Below, piece by piece: positions 1 to 11,031 of a DNA stretch of 64,000 nucleotides. The stretch's first letter is position 1. Every line of letters begins with the position of its first letter. Below the pieces are notes generated by a model. It had not been told where the DNA came from. It searched no databases and saw only the letters and a program-made list of their open reading frames with translations. Origin of the DNA: Saposhnikovia divaricata (Eukaryota > Streptophyta > Magnoliopsida > Apiales > Apiaceae); NCBI GenBank assembly GCA_036435485.1, contig CM071594.1:196940216-197004215 (forward strand), written 5' to 3'. Position numbers and translations under genes: made by a program.

Positions 1-625
1 TTTTCTTTATAGAATACTGGGCCAGGGTAGTAAACATTCTGGCTCAGAGCTCAACAACAAAGCAAAATCCCACTTCGAAAGTTGGTTAACTTTCTAAGTA
101 TGGCCGAACCCCGGGCCATGGCATCTAGAACCTTGGCCCGGAGCTCAACAACAAAGTGAAATCCTACTTAGAAAGTTGGTTAATGTTCTAAGTATGGTCA
201 AACCCCGGGCCATGGCATCTAGTACCTTGGCCCAGAGCTCAAAAACAAAACGAAATCCTACTTAGAAAGTTGGTTAACTTTCTAAGTAAGGCCAAACCCC
301 GGGCCATGGCATCTAGTACCTAGTCCCGGAGCTCAACAACAAAACGAAATCCTACTTATAAAGTTGGTTAACTTTCTAAGTATGGCCAAACCCCGGGCCA
401 AGGCATCTAGTACCTTAGCCCGGAACTCAATAGCAAAACAAAAAACCTACTTAGAAAGTCGGTTAGATTTCTAAGTATGGTCAAGCCCTGGGCCATGGGA
501 TTAAGTACCTTGGCTCGGTGCTCTACAACAAAGCGAAATCCTACTTAAAATGGTTAACTTTCTAAATATGGCCAAACCCCGGGCCATGGCATCTAGTATC
601 TTGGCTCGGGGTTCAATAACAAAGC
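1..625. repeat. 94-bp tandem repeat array with hairpin in each unit
   Basis: The motif CCGGGCCATGGCATCTAG or a variant recurs near 111, 205, 299, 393, 487 and 579, giving a period of 92-94 bp and six to seven copies. Each unit also carries an inverted repeat, CTTAGAAAGT facing ACTTTCTAAG, separated by about 5 bases, which would fold into a short hairpin. Copies differ by scattered substitutions. Tandem arrays in the untranslated 3' part are usual for Tat elements. The array continues to the left of the window. Confidence 0.9.
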
Positions 626-683
626 AACAAGCCCAACAAACCAAACTAAAACTTTACCCTACTCCCCCATCAGGGTTACCGGT

Positions 684-703
684 ATAAAGGAGTGGGGGGC
701 AAG
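684..703 (+). other. Internal polypurine tract, near copy of the 3' PPT
   Basis: The tract AAAGGAGTGGGGGGCAAG is almost the same as the tract just before the 3' LTR at 3921-3938. The 40 bases before it also match, including ACTCCCCCAT at about 660, so the duplication covers more than the purines. It lies between the tandem array and the antisense gene. It could prime plus-strand DNA synthesis as a second site; that is inference. Confidence 0.7.
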
Positions 704-1025
704 ATAAAATACACCAAACTAAAATCACTTTAGAAATTTTCATAGCTTTCAAAGAAAATAAAAAGCAGGAACACAGATTTCGAAGCGTACAAAACATGAG
801 AATGCGTAAAAAGTTAAAGTAGGTCGGGCTGACCAACAACCCGAAACACCTGTGCATTGCAAGAATTCAAAAGGAAAATTTAAACAAAGTATAAAGTTAC
901 ATTAGAAGATTGGAATTAAGTTACACGGGCCTTGCCTAGATTCTGGACGCATCTAGTCTTCAAGTTCAAGTTGCAGGAGGAGGAGATGAGCTTGGAGCCA
1001 CATATGGGGTTGGTTCACCTTCACC

Positions 1026-3430
1026 CTAGACTAGCCCGTCCTCGGTATCTATATAAGCTTTGATGAAGCTGTCCCAGTTGGCAACTCCGGGGTCAGTCTT
1101 ACACATCTTCTCAGCAACAACCCAGCAACGGGTAGATTTTCTTTGTAGCAACAGTGGCAAGGTCTTCATCGTAAGCATCCGACTTCCGGAGTTCGGCAAT
1201 TATCTGCTCTTCGATCTTCCTAGCCTTCTGCTCATCCTGGAGTCTTTTCACCTCCTCATTATAATCTTTGAGCTTCGACCGAGCCGAATCCCACTCCTCG
1301 GTGATGGCTTTCATCCCGTCCTTGTACTTCGTGATCCGGGCCTCAACAGCCTCCTTCAAATTTCCAAGCTCTTTCTTCGCATCAGCCAGCTCCTTCTCCT
1401 CTTCCTTCGCACTTACCGAGCTCAACACATACCGGGCCTCTCGGATTGTTTCAAGTACCTGATGAGCATCAATCGCCGTCCCGACCATCCGAACCCCAAG
1501 CTGTCAAAACAAAGGCAAGTATTAAAAAAGAACAAAGTAAAGCAGTCATAACAGGAGCCCGGAGGAATGTATACCAGACCATAGACCCCCATTATATATT
1601 CAAAAAGGGAAATAGCCGAATCCCTCCCCATCTCCTCCCACTCTTTTTTGCTGGGGAGGTCAGCCAAGAAACCAATAAAGTTTCTCTCCTCCGGAGACAA
1701 GGGGGCCGGCTCATGCAGCCGAACTCGGCCGTCTTTGTATGCTCACCCGAAGGGCACTCATGTTCAACTCTGCAATTTGTCTGCATATTCCCGAACTTTT
1801 CAATCTGCCTCTTCCTCGGATTCAGAGCAGTGTCCTCAACATCAGCATCGAGGGTAACCAGCTCCGGGATCACCCCCCTATTTTCACTTCCCCCCTCTTG
1901 GATCTCTTGGGAACCACTTGCCTCTCCGGGGGCTTTAGTGTTGTACCGAACAGATCCAATACCCCGGAGAGCAGCAGCAAGAGCTTGGTTGGTTTTGTTC
2001 ATATTGACGAAACGCTCGAACTCCGGGTTATAGGTGGGAAAACCTGAAGACAAAATAAAGCACATTAGTCCAAAGCAAAGTAAACTACGAAGCAAGAATC
2101 GAAAGCCAGTAAGATGCAACCCGAACTTACATCCTATCTCGAAAAGATACTTGTGACTCATGAGGTCGTCCCTAGTCACTTGCCTCTTAAGGCCCTGATA
2201 GAAGGCGTGAACCTGGTCTAACGCTGCATCATGGAGGTCATAGACTTCGAAGTGCATGGCCATAGGCGCCTCCTTGAAGGTGGGCATAAACCGAATGTCA
2301 ACGCCTCGGAGAAATACGAACTTTCCATTCCACCCCTTCAGGGAGGGCAACATACCAAGGGGTTTGGAGGCCGAGGAAGGGTACACGCAAGCCTTACCCT
2401 GGAACCTAAACTCGAACAGGGGCACATTATTGGAATGAACCAACCGGAATAGATGGTGGAAAAGCTTAAAGGTGGGCAACACCCCGACGGCCTCGCAACA
2501 CCCCAGGAAAGAGTAGATCCACTTCACAGCATTTGGAGTGAGTTGTGTTATGGGGATCCCATACTCAAACAGGCACAATGATTTAACAAACTGGTGACAC
2601 CTGGGCCCATGCCCCGACCTTAGGTGCTCCAACCAAACTCCGACTCAACCTCCCTCTGGCTTATGGTAAATTTTCTCCCCAGGTTCAGGCCACCTCCATT
2701 CTACATCGTCGTCCAAGTGGAATGTAGCCCTGAAAATCTGATCCCATTCCTTAGGGTCCTCAATATACTTGGTTCTAAAAGGGGCTACATCCATCCCGGA
2801 GTCCGGTTTGTCCCCGAACTTAGAATCCAAGAAGGCCTTGTCATACTTCGTCATGAGCGCCACATCTTCGTTTTGGGAGAACTCCGTATTAAGAACCCTA
2901 AAGAAATAAGCTTGGGGGATCCCCGGGTCCCTCTTAACAAAGTAATGCTGGGTGTGGCCCCAACTATCATCTGGTTCACTAAGACTATACCACGGACCCA
3001 TATCCTTAGTAGTGATCCTCAAAAGTACTGGAAGACTATTCTTCTTCTTACCCATTATACACCACTCCAATTCTAAAAACTCAAACTCACCACTGGAAGA
3101 GCTAGAACTGCAGGAGCTGCTGGGTTCAGACAAAAGAACTAAAACTCGCCTAGCCGTAACCCTCCTAAGCAAAAAATAGTACTACCCCGAGCTACCCAAC
3201 AAAAAATAAGGCCTATAATCAGCTTTCCTACTCCGAATAACAAGGTATAGAAGGCAAGGAAACTCAAGCGAAAAAGTAAAGAAAAGACTGGAGAATGAAA
3301 ACTTACAGAAGAAGGCGAAGAGCGAATACCCGAAGAACGTCAAAAGTCAGAAGCTCCGGAGTGCCTGTAGCCCGAAGTAATGATCCTCAGAGAAGCACAA
3401 AGAGGACAGCAAATCAAGAACTCATAAAAG
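1026..3430 (-). pseudogene. Antisense extra gene of Tat-1 (Transposase_28-like), spliced, broken
   Basis: Read on the minus strand. A leader exon (about 3430-3307) ends at a GTAAGT donor (3306-3301). The coding part has an ATG at 3055 (MGKKKNSLPV) and runs to an in-frame stop at 2647-2645. It then continues in the same frame with HLRSGHGPRCHQFVKSLCLF and SLKGWNGKFVFLRG, which resemble the Pfam Transposase_28 (putative gypsy-type transposon) region. A probable intron lies at about 2134-2046 (GTAAGT donor, TTTTGTCTTCAG acceptor), and another ends at 1501 (acceptor GACAG). The last exon (1500-1026) encodes a charged, probably coiled-coil segment (EEEKELADAKKELGNLKEA). Frameshifts are likely near 1720 and 1120. 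The role of these antisense genes is unknown. Similarity was judged from memory, without a search. Confidence 0.7.
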
Positions 3431-3462
3431 ACAAAAGTGAGAGGGACAACCACTATTTATAG
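3301..3462 (-). promoter_or_regulatory. Antisense promoter and leader exon with splice donor
   Basis: On the minus strand CTATAAATAG (TATA box, 3454-3462) lies about 150 bases before a GTAAGT splice donor (3306-3301). The stretch between them has no long ORF and reads like a spliced untranslated leader. The antisense gene would thus have its own promoter inside the element, independent of the LTR. A transcript start near 3430 is inferred from TATA spacing. Confidence 0.55.
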
Positions 3463-3920
3463 ACTAATTTTTCAGAAACCAAACCGTCAAGACACGTGGC
3501 AAGCTGTGACTCGCTAATGGTTCTGAAGTTCGGAGTAAATGCGTGACAATGGGCCTCCACCAGGCCCAATTACGAATATTTCAAAAAAAAAATATTCAGA
3601 ATATATATATATATACACACATATATGTATAAAAATATATGAGTACGCACCAAAATAAACAAGCCAGAACAATACTAGCCCCGGGGAGACGTACTTTAAC
3701 ACACACCCCGGGCCTGGTGGCAACCAAAAGTGAAACTCTCTTCCAAGTCACCTATAGCAATGAAGCTTTAGATTCATGAAGAAGCTAACATCACTCCTAC
3801 CCTCGGGGAGGCATACCTTTAACACATCCCGGGCCTTGGGGCAACCAAAAATGAGAATTTCTCTTCCAAGGCAATGATGCACAATTCTTCCTACTACTCC
3901 CCCATTCGGAGAATCCGCAT

Positions 3921-3938
3921 GAAGGAGTGGGGGGCAAA
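3921..3938 (+). other. 3' polypurine tract of Tat-1
   Basis: GAAGGAGTGGGGGGCAAA sits directly before TGATAGG, the LTR start. This is the expected place and composition for the plus-strand primer of an LTR element in plus orientation. Confidence 0.75.
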
Positions 3939-4610
3939 TGATAGGCTAAGAATATCCAAAGCCCGATTAAGGCCCAACCTCAGGCCCAAAACCACAAGCA
4001 AGTCCAACTTACGAGAATAAGAGCAGCCCAGCCCAGGCTGGTGGGCCCGGACCAGGCACCATCGCTACATGGCGCGGTCCCCTCCCCGGACTAGAGAACC
4101 CCAGACCGGTGACGCTCAGCACACGTGGCCTCCCAGCTCAGCCAACGCTCCCACACATGGCGCTGACCAGCACTAAATGCCAATTATTGACATGTGTCAA
4201 ATATGTCTGCCACGACACCAGCACATGCAAGTCAACGACCACCACATGTTGGGACACGTGTCCCACATCCCGGGAATTCAGCGGGCTGTCCCCCCGGTCC
4301 AACGGTCGGGAGCAGAGGTAACCTACCCCTGAACCTTAGACCTAGGGATATAAATACCCCTAGAGAATGGGGTTTAGGGGTTAGACATTATTAGACACCC
4401 ACACACATTTATTACTTTTGTGATACTCGCTTGATTATTACCTTCCAAAGCCAACTCTTATTCTCACGCCAGAGGCACCTCGGGGCCAAACCCCCCCTCT
4501 GGCGTTGTTTTGCAGACACCCCACAACAGCCACACACTTCCGAGGCAGGAGTTGGCGGGGAAGTACCCGATCAAGGTTTAGAGTTATCACTGATCATTAT
4601 TGTTGTTTCA
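3939..4610 (+). repeat. 3' LTR of Tat-1
   Basis: The LTR starts TGATAGGCTAAG right after the polypurine tract. A TATA box, TATAAATA, is at 4349-4356 on the plus strand, about 410 bases in, with the transcript start expected near 4380. The downstream end is unclear: candidates are TTATCA (4588), GTTTCA (4610) and TTCTTACA (4623). The first part is rich in CCCGG-type GC sequence, unlike the AT-rich surroundings. Confidence 0.65.
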
Positions 4611-4808
4611 GCTAATTCTTACATACTGAATAACAGTTGAAGTTCTTTTATTCATTTGTTCATATAACCCTTCAAGTTGTAGTTGAATCTTCACTTAACT
4701 GGAGTGAAATACCAATTTTCAAGTATTTACAAGTTGATTCCCTTTCCGTTATATCTGATGATAGGTTAACTGCATCTGTTGGCTGATGAAATCTTATGTT
4801 GCTTATCC
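4611..4808. other. Short unassigned flank
   Basis: AT-rich sequence between the Tat-1 LTR and the TRIM. I see no ORF, repeat or motif of note. It is probably the host sequence into which both elements went. Confidence 0.4.
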
Positions 4809-4813
4809 ATTAA

Positions 4814-5010
4814 TGTTGGGCCGTGCAACACCCATTAACTCCACATTAGTATGATATTGTCCGCTCTGGGCTGAGGCCACGCCCACACGGATTTATTTTT
4901 GGGCTCCTCCCAAAAGGCTTCATACTAATGGAGTTGTTTTGGCTGCTTATATTCAAGATAATTCTTCTTTATTTTATCGATGTGGGACTTGGATTGACAC
5001 TCACTCTACA
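4814..5010 (-). repeat. TRIM 3' LTR (left copy)
   Basis: This 197-bp direct repeat pairs with 5240-5428 plus 14055-14060. In element orientation it is the 3' LTR. The minus-strand purine tract GATTGAGGGGAGAT lies against its inner edge. Confidence 0.9.
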
Positions 5011-5224
5011 ATCTCCCCTCAATCCAAGAATGACCAATCTTGTGACCATTATACCGCCGCTATTATTTGTTGGGCTCCTCATCTTGCGGGACACGCCGCC
5101 CGACCACCTCAGTGTCAGGAAACTTTTGACATAAGCCGTCCAAGATCTTCAACCGCGGTTCTGGAGAGCCTCCCACACCACACCACTTGCAGCCCGCAAC
5201 CCCAGGATCAACTTCTTAACCATC

Positions 5225-5237
5225 GGCTCTGATACCA
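5225..5237 (-). other. TRIM primer binding site (tRNA-iMet)
   Basis: GGCTCTGATACCA on the plus strand is the reverse complement of TGGTATCAGAGCC, the usual plant initiator-methionine tRNA primer site. It sits two bases from the right LTR and fixes the element's orientation as minus. Confidence 0.9.
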
Positions 5238-5239
5238 CT

Positions 5240-5428
5240 TGTTGGGCCGCGCAACACCCATTAACTCCACATTAGTATGATATTGTCCGCTCTGGCTGAG
5301 GTCACGCCCGGACGGATTTGTTTTTGGGCTCCTCCTAAAAGGCCTCATATAATGGAGTTGTTTTGGCTGCTTATATTCAAGATAATTCTTCTTTATCTTA
5401 TCGATGTGGGACTTGGATTGACACTTAT
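5240..5428 (-). repeat. TRIM 5' LTR (right copy), interrupted
   Basis: Second copy of the TRIM LTR. Its last six bases are found at 14055-14060, after the inserted gypsy element and its CTTAT duplication. Small differences from the left copy (for example GCCGCG against GCCGTG near the start) show some age. Confidence 0.9.
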
Positions 5429-5453
5429 TATAACGTCTTAGAAAATATCTTAC

Positions 5454-5512
<59 letters not shown>

Positions 5513-5942
5513 TATTATTAATGTGGATTATATGAGGTGAATTTTTTTTTATGGATTAAATATATGTGACATCATGTTTACATATTTATATGGTGATGTA
5601 TGTGTGTCGTGTAGGTCCATGTATTATTTTCTTTATTTGAATTTTTGTGATTAAAAATATATTTAAATTATGCATTATTGATCTTTGAAATTTTTTATAA
5701 AATCATCGGAGTATTTAAAAATCCCAAAATCTTTTGTAATATCATATTTGTATATTTATTTAGTTTTTAAAATTATTGGGTGAATCATTTTGGGTGTTTT
5801 AGTATTTTAAAATGATTTTACGAGTTATATCGCATTTAAAATATCGAAACTTGTAAAATTCATATTTAATTCGTTTTAAATCCTAAAAATATTTTAAAAA
5901 TATGGTGAGATAAATAATTTCATATTCTTTATTTTAAAAATG

Positions 5943-6001
<59 letters not shown>

Positions 6002-7903
6002 TCAACTATTACCTATTCATTTTATATTTTATTGGGTAATTGTTTTAATCAGAAAATATTGGTGAAATCTCTAAACATTTCAATCCCTATATTAGCAATT
6101 TATCCCCTCAAATTCATTTTGTGTAGCTGGGTTCTTACAAGAATTCTCTCGAACCCTCTCATTTTCTCTCTCAACAAATCTCGAGCTTTCAATCTTTCTT
6201 TGAAATCCTCACATCTCTCTTCCTCTCTCCCTCAAAATTCACGAGTTCTCCCCTCCCTCCTCTCTTCACTACGCGCTGTAGTGGCGTACATATCTGCGCT
6301 ACCGTGTGTATGTGGGCTGATGTTGGTACGAATAGGAGGTCGGCTAAGAGCCAGTGCACGTGTAGATGGAATATAGAGGATGAAGATAATTATCGGGATT
6401 GACGAGTGTGTACCTGTAAAGACTGAGAATGATGAAGGAAAGATGGATGTATGATCGAAGAAAGGTCAATGTATAAAGGAGAGACTAATGTGAAGTAAGT
6501 AAAGGATCGAGATGTTGGAATTGGAAACTACGTGTATTGAGGCAAGTATACTCTTCCCTACTTATTGTTCAAGTAGGATAAGTCTGTTTTTGTTATTTCT
6601 ACAATATTTCTGTCAAATTAGTTGCAAGTTTACTATACCTCACTTATTGTTCAAGTGATATGAAACCTTTTGTATTATTTATTTGATTATTTCGAAATCC
6701 TTTCTTGCAAGCATCTGTACCTTTCGTTTCTAGTCTTAATAATGTGAACCTGATCCGTTAATTATATGTAATTCTTTTCAAATTATTTTGCTAGTGCCTA
6801 AACTCTTCATTTTTATTACCAGTGACATTTTTCTTCTATTAATTTACAAACAATCATTTTCAAACTATTCTGTTATTGTTTATTTTTCCTCACCTATCAT
6901 TCAGGTGTTGAATTCTTTGAAAATTATTTTATTTAAATATTCCTCATCTTTATTAATATTCTTCAAAGAACTTTTTTCTTCAAATTATTGTAAATTAATT
7001 CGAGGTTTATACTATCGTTGAAGCATGTGTTGCTCAGTGACGGTTAAAGCCAAGAATGAATTGAGATCTTCTTAATTATTTAAACTCATTATTGTCATGC
7101 CGGTTCTGGCAGCTGAAGCCTATGAGTGCTTAGCTGACAAGAGTGAGACTTTATATAATTGAGAATTTCTTAAATCTTCGTTTTAAACTATTCAAATCTT
7201 TCATGTCAGTTCAAATTTTGCAGCGTAAATTCATAAATTAATAATCCTTGAAATAAGTGGTTAGCCAGTGGAGTAACTTAAATCTCCTATTGAATTCGAA
7301 TTTTCTTTATTCCCTAATTTCTTTATAATTGTTCCATTTCTAGAATCTAATTAATTGCTCAGTTATTTAATTTATCATGTTCCTTATTGATATATGATTC
7401 TATTTTGCTGAACTATACCCTGCTTAGTTTAAATCTTACTTCCTTGTTGTTTATGATCCCCTATATCGAATGCTTCACTATTCCTTAATCTTTTAATGCT
7501 TCTCCCTAAAATGGTTTAAATTAATTAAAGATGTTTTTTTTAATTCCTTATACTGGGCTGATCTGTTATAAGTGAGTTTAAGGACTGAAAAGTGAAATGT
7601 TTTAAAATCATTAAAAATGAATTTGTTTATAAAGTGGAAAAAAACGTAAGAGGCTAGGGTGGTCATAGTCCAGCACTTTTATATTGCGTAAGAGGCTAGG
7701 GTGGTCCTAGTCCAGCACTAAAGGTCAATGTGTTGCCTAATTGGGAACCCAATTTTAAAAGAATGGGGACTTTACGTGGCTGATCACCCGTATTGTCCGT
7801 AATCAGGAGAATAATAAAAATCAACTTAAATGTTTTTAAAAAAAGTTTTATGAAAAGTATGTTTCAATGATGAAAGGGTTTTAAAGGAAGGAATGTTTTG
7901 ATA

Positions 7904-7975
<72 letters not shown>

Positions 7976-8772
7976 CAAGGTAAATGGTTTCTTGTTTCGA
8001 AATTGTGGATATCAGAGTTAGTCGTTTTCTACATGATAAAATTAGGAACTCAGTAAAATAATGGGATTAAGGATGGATAGAAGTTTTCCAGTTATTCCCT
8101 TCGCAAGTAACATTGTACGTTGAAAGTGGAGTAAGAATGATTGGGGAATTTCTTGACATTCTTTTTCTCAAAGTTTTATCTGAGATCGTATAGTTGAAGA
8201 AAATGGAAAAGTTTTACTCTGTGATTGAAATTGAATGATCTCTTGAGATAAAGTATTCATTGATATTGTTCATCAATGAATTATCGTAATATCGTTGTTT
8301 CACTATATTATTAACTTGCTGAGCGTTCTCTGGCTCACTCTTGCTTTGTTTTACCTAACCCTTTCCAGTTAGGTTCAAGGACGATCTACTTATATTTTCA
8401 AATGCGAATGAGAGTGAGGATGATCCTATTCTGAATAGATTTCAGAGCTAATGTGGGCGAGCACGGTTTTGGATTAAGCTACAGATTAGACGGTATAGTG
8501 ATTTGTATTTATAGCAGAGAAAGAAGTTGTAATGATTTGTATAGTTTAGATTCTTGTTTCATACCATAACTTGGAATCGATCCTCAGTGAGGAATCGTTG
8601 GTGTATTAATTTTTATTTGTAATTGCTAATTGGAATTTGGTTTGGGTTGAAATACAGGTGGATAGCCCGATTTACAAATAGTTCATGACCGAAATTTTCT
8701 AAAATTCCCCTGTATCAAAGTTTATTTTGTTATAAAAAGTATATTTTCAGTATTGGGAAGTCGGGGCGTTAC
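5429..8772 (+). repeat. 5' LTR of the deleted gypsy element
   Basis: About 3.34 kb, matching 10975-14049 almost throughout. It holds a TTA microsatellite (5453-5512) and two long TA runs (5946-5999, 7906-7972). About 170 bp near 7735-7905, between the AGTCCAGCAC motif and the TA run, is absent from the 3' LTR. A 77-residue ORF at 6788-7021 is repeated unchanged at 12272-12505, but this only reflects LTR identity. Confidence 0.9.
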
Positions 8773-8776
8773 TGGT

Positions 8777-8788
8777 TGGTATCAGAGC
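8777..8788 (+). other. Primer binding site, tRNA-iMet type
   Basis: TGGTATCAGAGC follows four bases after the LTR end (GGCGTTAC). This is the standard plant initiator-methionine primer site and confirms plus orientation. Confidence 0.9.
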
Positions 8789-10960
8789 GACAAGTTATGG
8801 TCACTGAAACAAGTTAGGATGATTAGGTATGCGTATTTAGGTTAGACGTTAGATAGAACGATTTAGGATTAGGTTCGGCTTAGGTTATTAGGATGACGGT
8901 TGCGACGTTATTTAGTATTCCGATATCGCGCGAGTAGGAGTTCGATTCATCGAAGATTCTATTTTGGACAAGGAATTTGATTCGGCGCCGCATACGTTAC
9001 ATAGACGACCGGAGCTACCACCTTGGAGGACGATACCCGTAGACCTTCACGTTTCTTCTAGAATTTTTTTTTATGACATTAGTTACCTTGTAAACGTTAT
9101 AGAGAGTACGAAAAGACTATAAATAAGATGCGAAATGCGAGTTCTGGCATGTGTTGGAGTAAGGGTTCGGCTATTCATTACCAGCCATTGATTTCGCTTA
9201 ATTTATTATCGGAGAAGGTTTAACCTTTATTTCTATTCTTACTTGTTTTGTTGGTACCATATCTTATTGATAATCGATTATACTTCAATTGATGATGAAT
9301 TTCGCATATCGGATTCGATTACACACATTTCTAATCTTTCAGAGACACCTCTATTTTCCAGGGGTTATTTAATTCAACATTATACTCATAAACTTTTGGA
9401 ACTCTTGAAATTCTTCTATTTTTTCCTGAATATTTAACCTTATTTATTCCGACTGAGATGAACAACCCTATGTATATAGGGGATTCAGGGACATCTTATC
9501 TATATGATAGAAGTCTGGTGGGATGCCACTGATAGTGTTTGTCATGAAAGTACAGAAGGATGGCCCCCTTCTTGTGCTATGGTGGTTGACCTAAGTGACA
9601 AATGCAACCTGAAAGTAGTTCAAAGATTATATTGATCTCTCAGTTAAATTCTTTTATAAAATTCTTATCAAACAAAACTCATCTTATATTCTTACATGTT
9701 AATACCTGTCTATTCTATTGATCCCTTTTTGTTATAGACCCTTGTGATTTCTGAAAGTTATCAATGTTTGAGAGCAGTAAAGATGGAGATGATGAAATTT
9801 TGAATGGTGTAAGTTACATTTACGTTGAATGAAAATTGGATGAGCAGGTTTGAGAATTTAGGTTAAAGCGGAGATTGAATATCAAGTTAGGTTATGCAGT
9901 GGATTGATAAACACATGTACAAGATTCGATATTATGGAGAACTGCATATGGTTAAAGAGCAGATGATAAGGACATGCATATGATTTTTAAATACGAGCTT
10001 TGGAATTGGAAGAAGTATAATTTTCAGGATATGACGTAAGGATTGAAGCCGTGATGATGAGGCAGTAATGAATCGGGAAAGGTCTAAGACGCTAGCGGGG
10101 ATTGAAAACCTTGAAGGACCAACTAGGAATTATCGAAGGTTGTCAAAGATATTACCAAGATAGCTACAATATTAGACAAGCCTACCAATCAGGAAATGAA
10201 GGGATAAAAGTGGACAAAGCTTTCAGGAGTCAAGGAAGAGATTGAAAACCGTCCCAGTGTTAGTGCAACCGGACGAACAAGGAAAGAATGAAAATATCCC
10301 GGGAATAGTTTGAATTTCTAATAAGATATATATGTTTTAAAGTAAATGGTGCCTCAGTAAAACAATGAGATTAAGGATAGATAGAAGTTTCCTAATTATT
10401 CCCTCCTCGAGTAACATTGTACGTTGAAAGGGGAGTAAGAGTGATTAGGAGATTTCTTGATATTCTTTTTCTCAAAGTTTTATCTGGGGCAACCTGAATA
10501 ATGAGTAGGAGCGTGGAAGTGGTATCAATTGTTTTGTTTTAAAGATTTAATTAATTACCCGTTTACTTCAAGTCAAGATAGATTTCTTCGCATATATATT
10601 TGCGGTAGGTTTTGTTTCAGTATTGTATATGAATTGAATGAATTGCTTATGGATGATTGGATTAGTAATTGAGGTACTTTCATACCAGGCATAGTCCATT
10701 ATACGAATAGGTCATGTCCGATTTTCGGTAGACCAGAATCGTCACGTACGAGTGATAAGTATCTACAATTAACGAGATATGTAAACCAAAGGTTTAAGTT
10801 CATGTTGGAATCTACAGGCTTACAAGACGAGCCTAGCGAGATATGAAATGATATAAAGGAATTCTAGAACGGAAGAAATGACTTGGAAATTGAAAGAGAA
10901 ATGGTTGGGTAATACTGTCATTATGTTTTCTTAAGATTGATTCTGAGGACAGAATCCTAT
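8789..10960 (+). pseudogene. Decayed internal region with gypsy pol remnants
   Basis: Most of this 2.2 kb has no recognisable coding sequence. At 10125-10296 a frame reads YRR, KDITKIAT and, after a stop, FQESRKRLKTVPVLVQP. This resembles the segment joining reverse transcriptase to RNase H in chromovirus pol. Near 10880-10935 a short frame (EMTWKLKEKW) resembles the end of pol. Reverse transcriptase core, integrase and gag are not recognisable. A segment at 10352-10485 repeats LTR sequence. Recognition is from memory; a translated search would settle it. Confidence 0.5.
10352..10485 (+). repeat. Internal copy of an LTR segment
   Basis: This 134-bp stretch closely resembles LTR sequence at about 8050-8175 and 13327-13455, sharing AACATTGTACGTTGAAAG and TTCTCAAAGTTTTATCTG. 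It stands in the internal region in the same orientation, with about 10-15 percent difference from the LTR copies, so it is older than the last LTR homogenisation. Confidence 0.75.
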
Positions 10961-10974
10961 TGAGGGGGGAAGGA
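10960..10974 (+). other. 3' polypurine tract
   Basis: TTGAGGGGGGAAGGA lies directly before the 3' LTR start at 10975, as expected for the plus-strand primer. Confidence 0.85.
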
Positions 10975-10999
10975 TATAACGCCTTAGAAAATATCTTAC

Positions 11000-11031
<32 letters not shown>

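Larger units (their letters stand above)
1..4610 (+). mobile_element. Tat-1: 3' part of a Tat-type Ty3/gypsy retrotransposon
   Basis: The left part of the element (5' LTR, gag, pol) lies outside the window. What is seen, in plus orientation, is a 94-bp tandem array, a polypurine tract, an antisense gene with a Transposase_28-like region, a second polypurine tract and a 3' LTR with a plus-strand TATA box. Antisense extra genes between pol and the 3' LTR are known from the Tat lineage (for example Grande and Retand). Orientation rests on the LTR TATA box and the polypurine tract next to the LTR start. The right end is uncertain (about 4588-4623) because no second LTR or target duplication can be compared. 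Confidence 0.75.

Noticed and set aside
4928..5232. Overlapping frames of 68 and 97 residues
   Set aside because: Both lie inside the TRIM across its LTR and internal part, which does not code.
4814..5428. Considered as a Cassandra element
   Set aside because: I see no 5S rRNA-like promoter in the LTR.
6788..7021. 77-residue open frame repeated identically at 12272-12505
   Set aside because: Both copies lie at the same place in the two LTRs of one element. Identity follows from LTR identity, and the protein is AT-driven with no family likeness.
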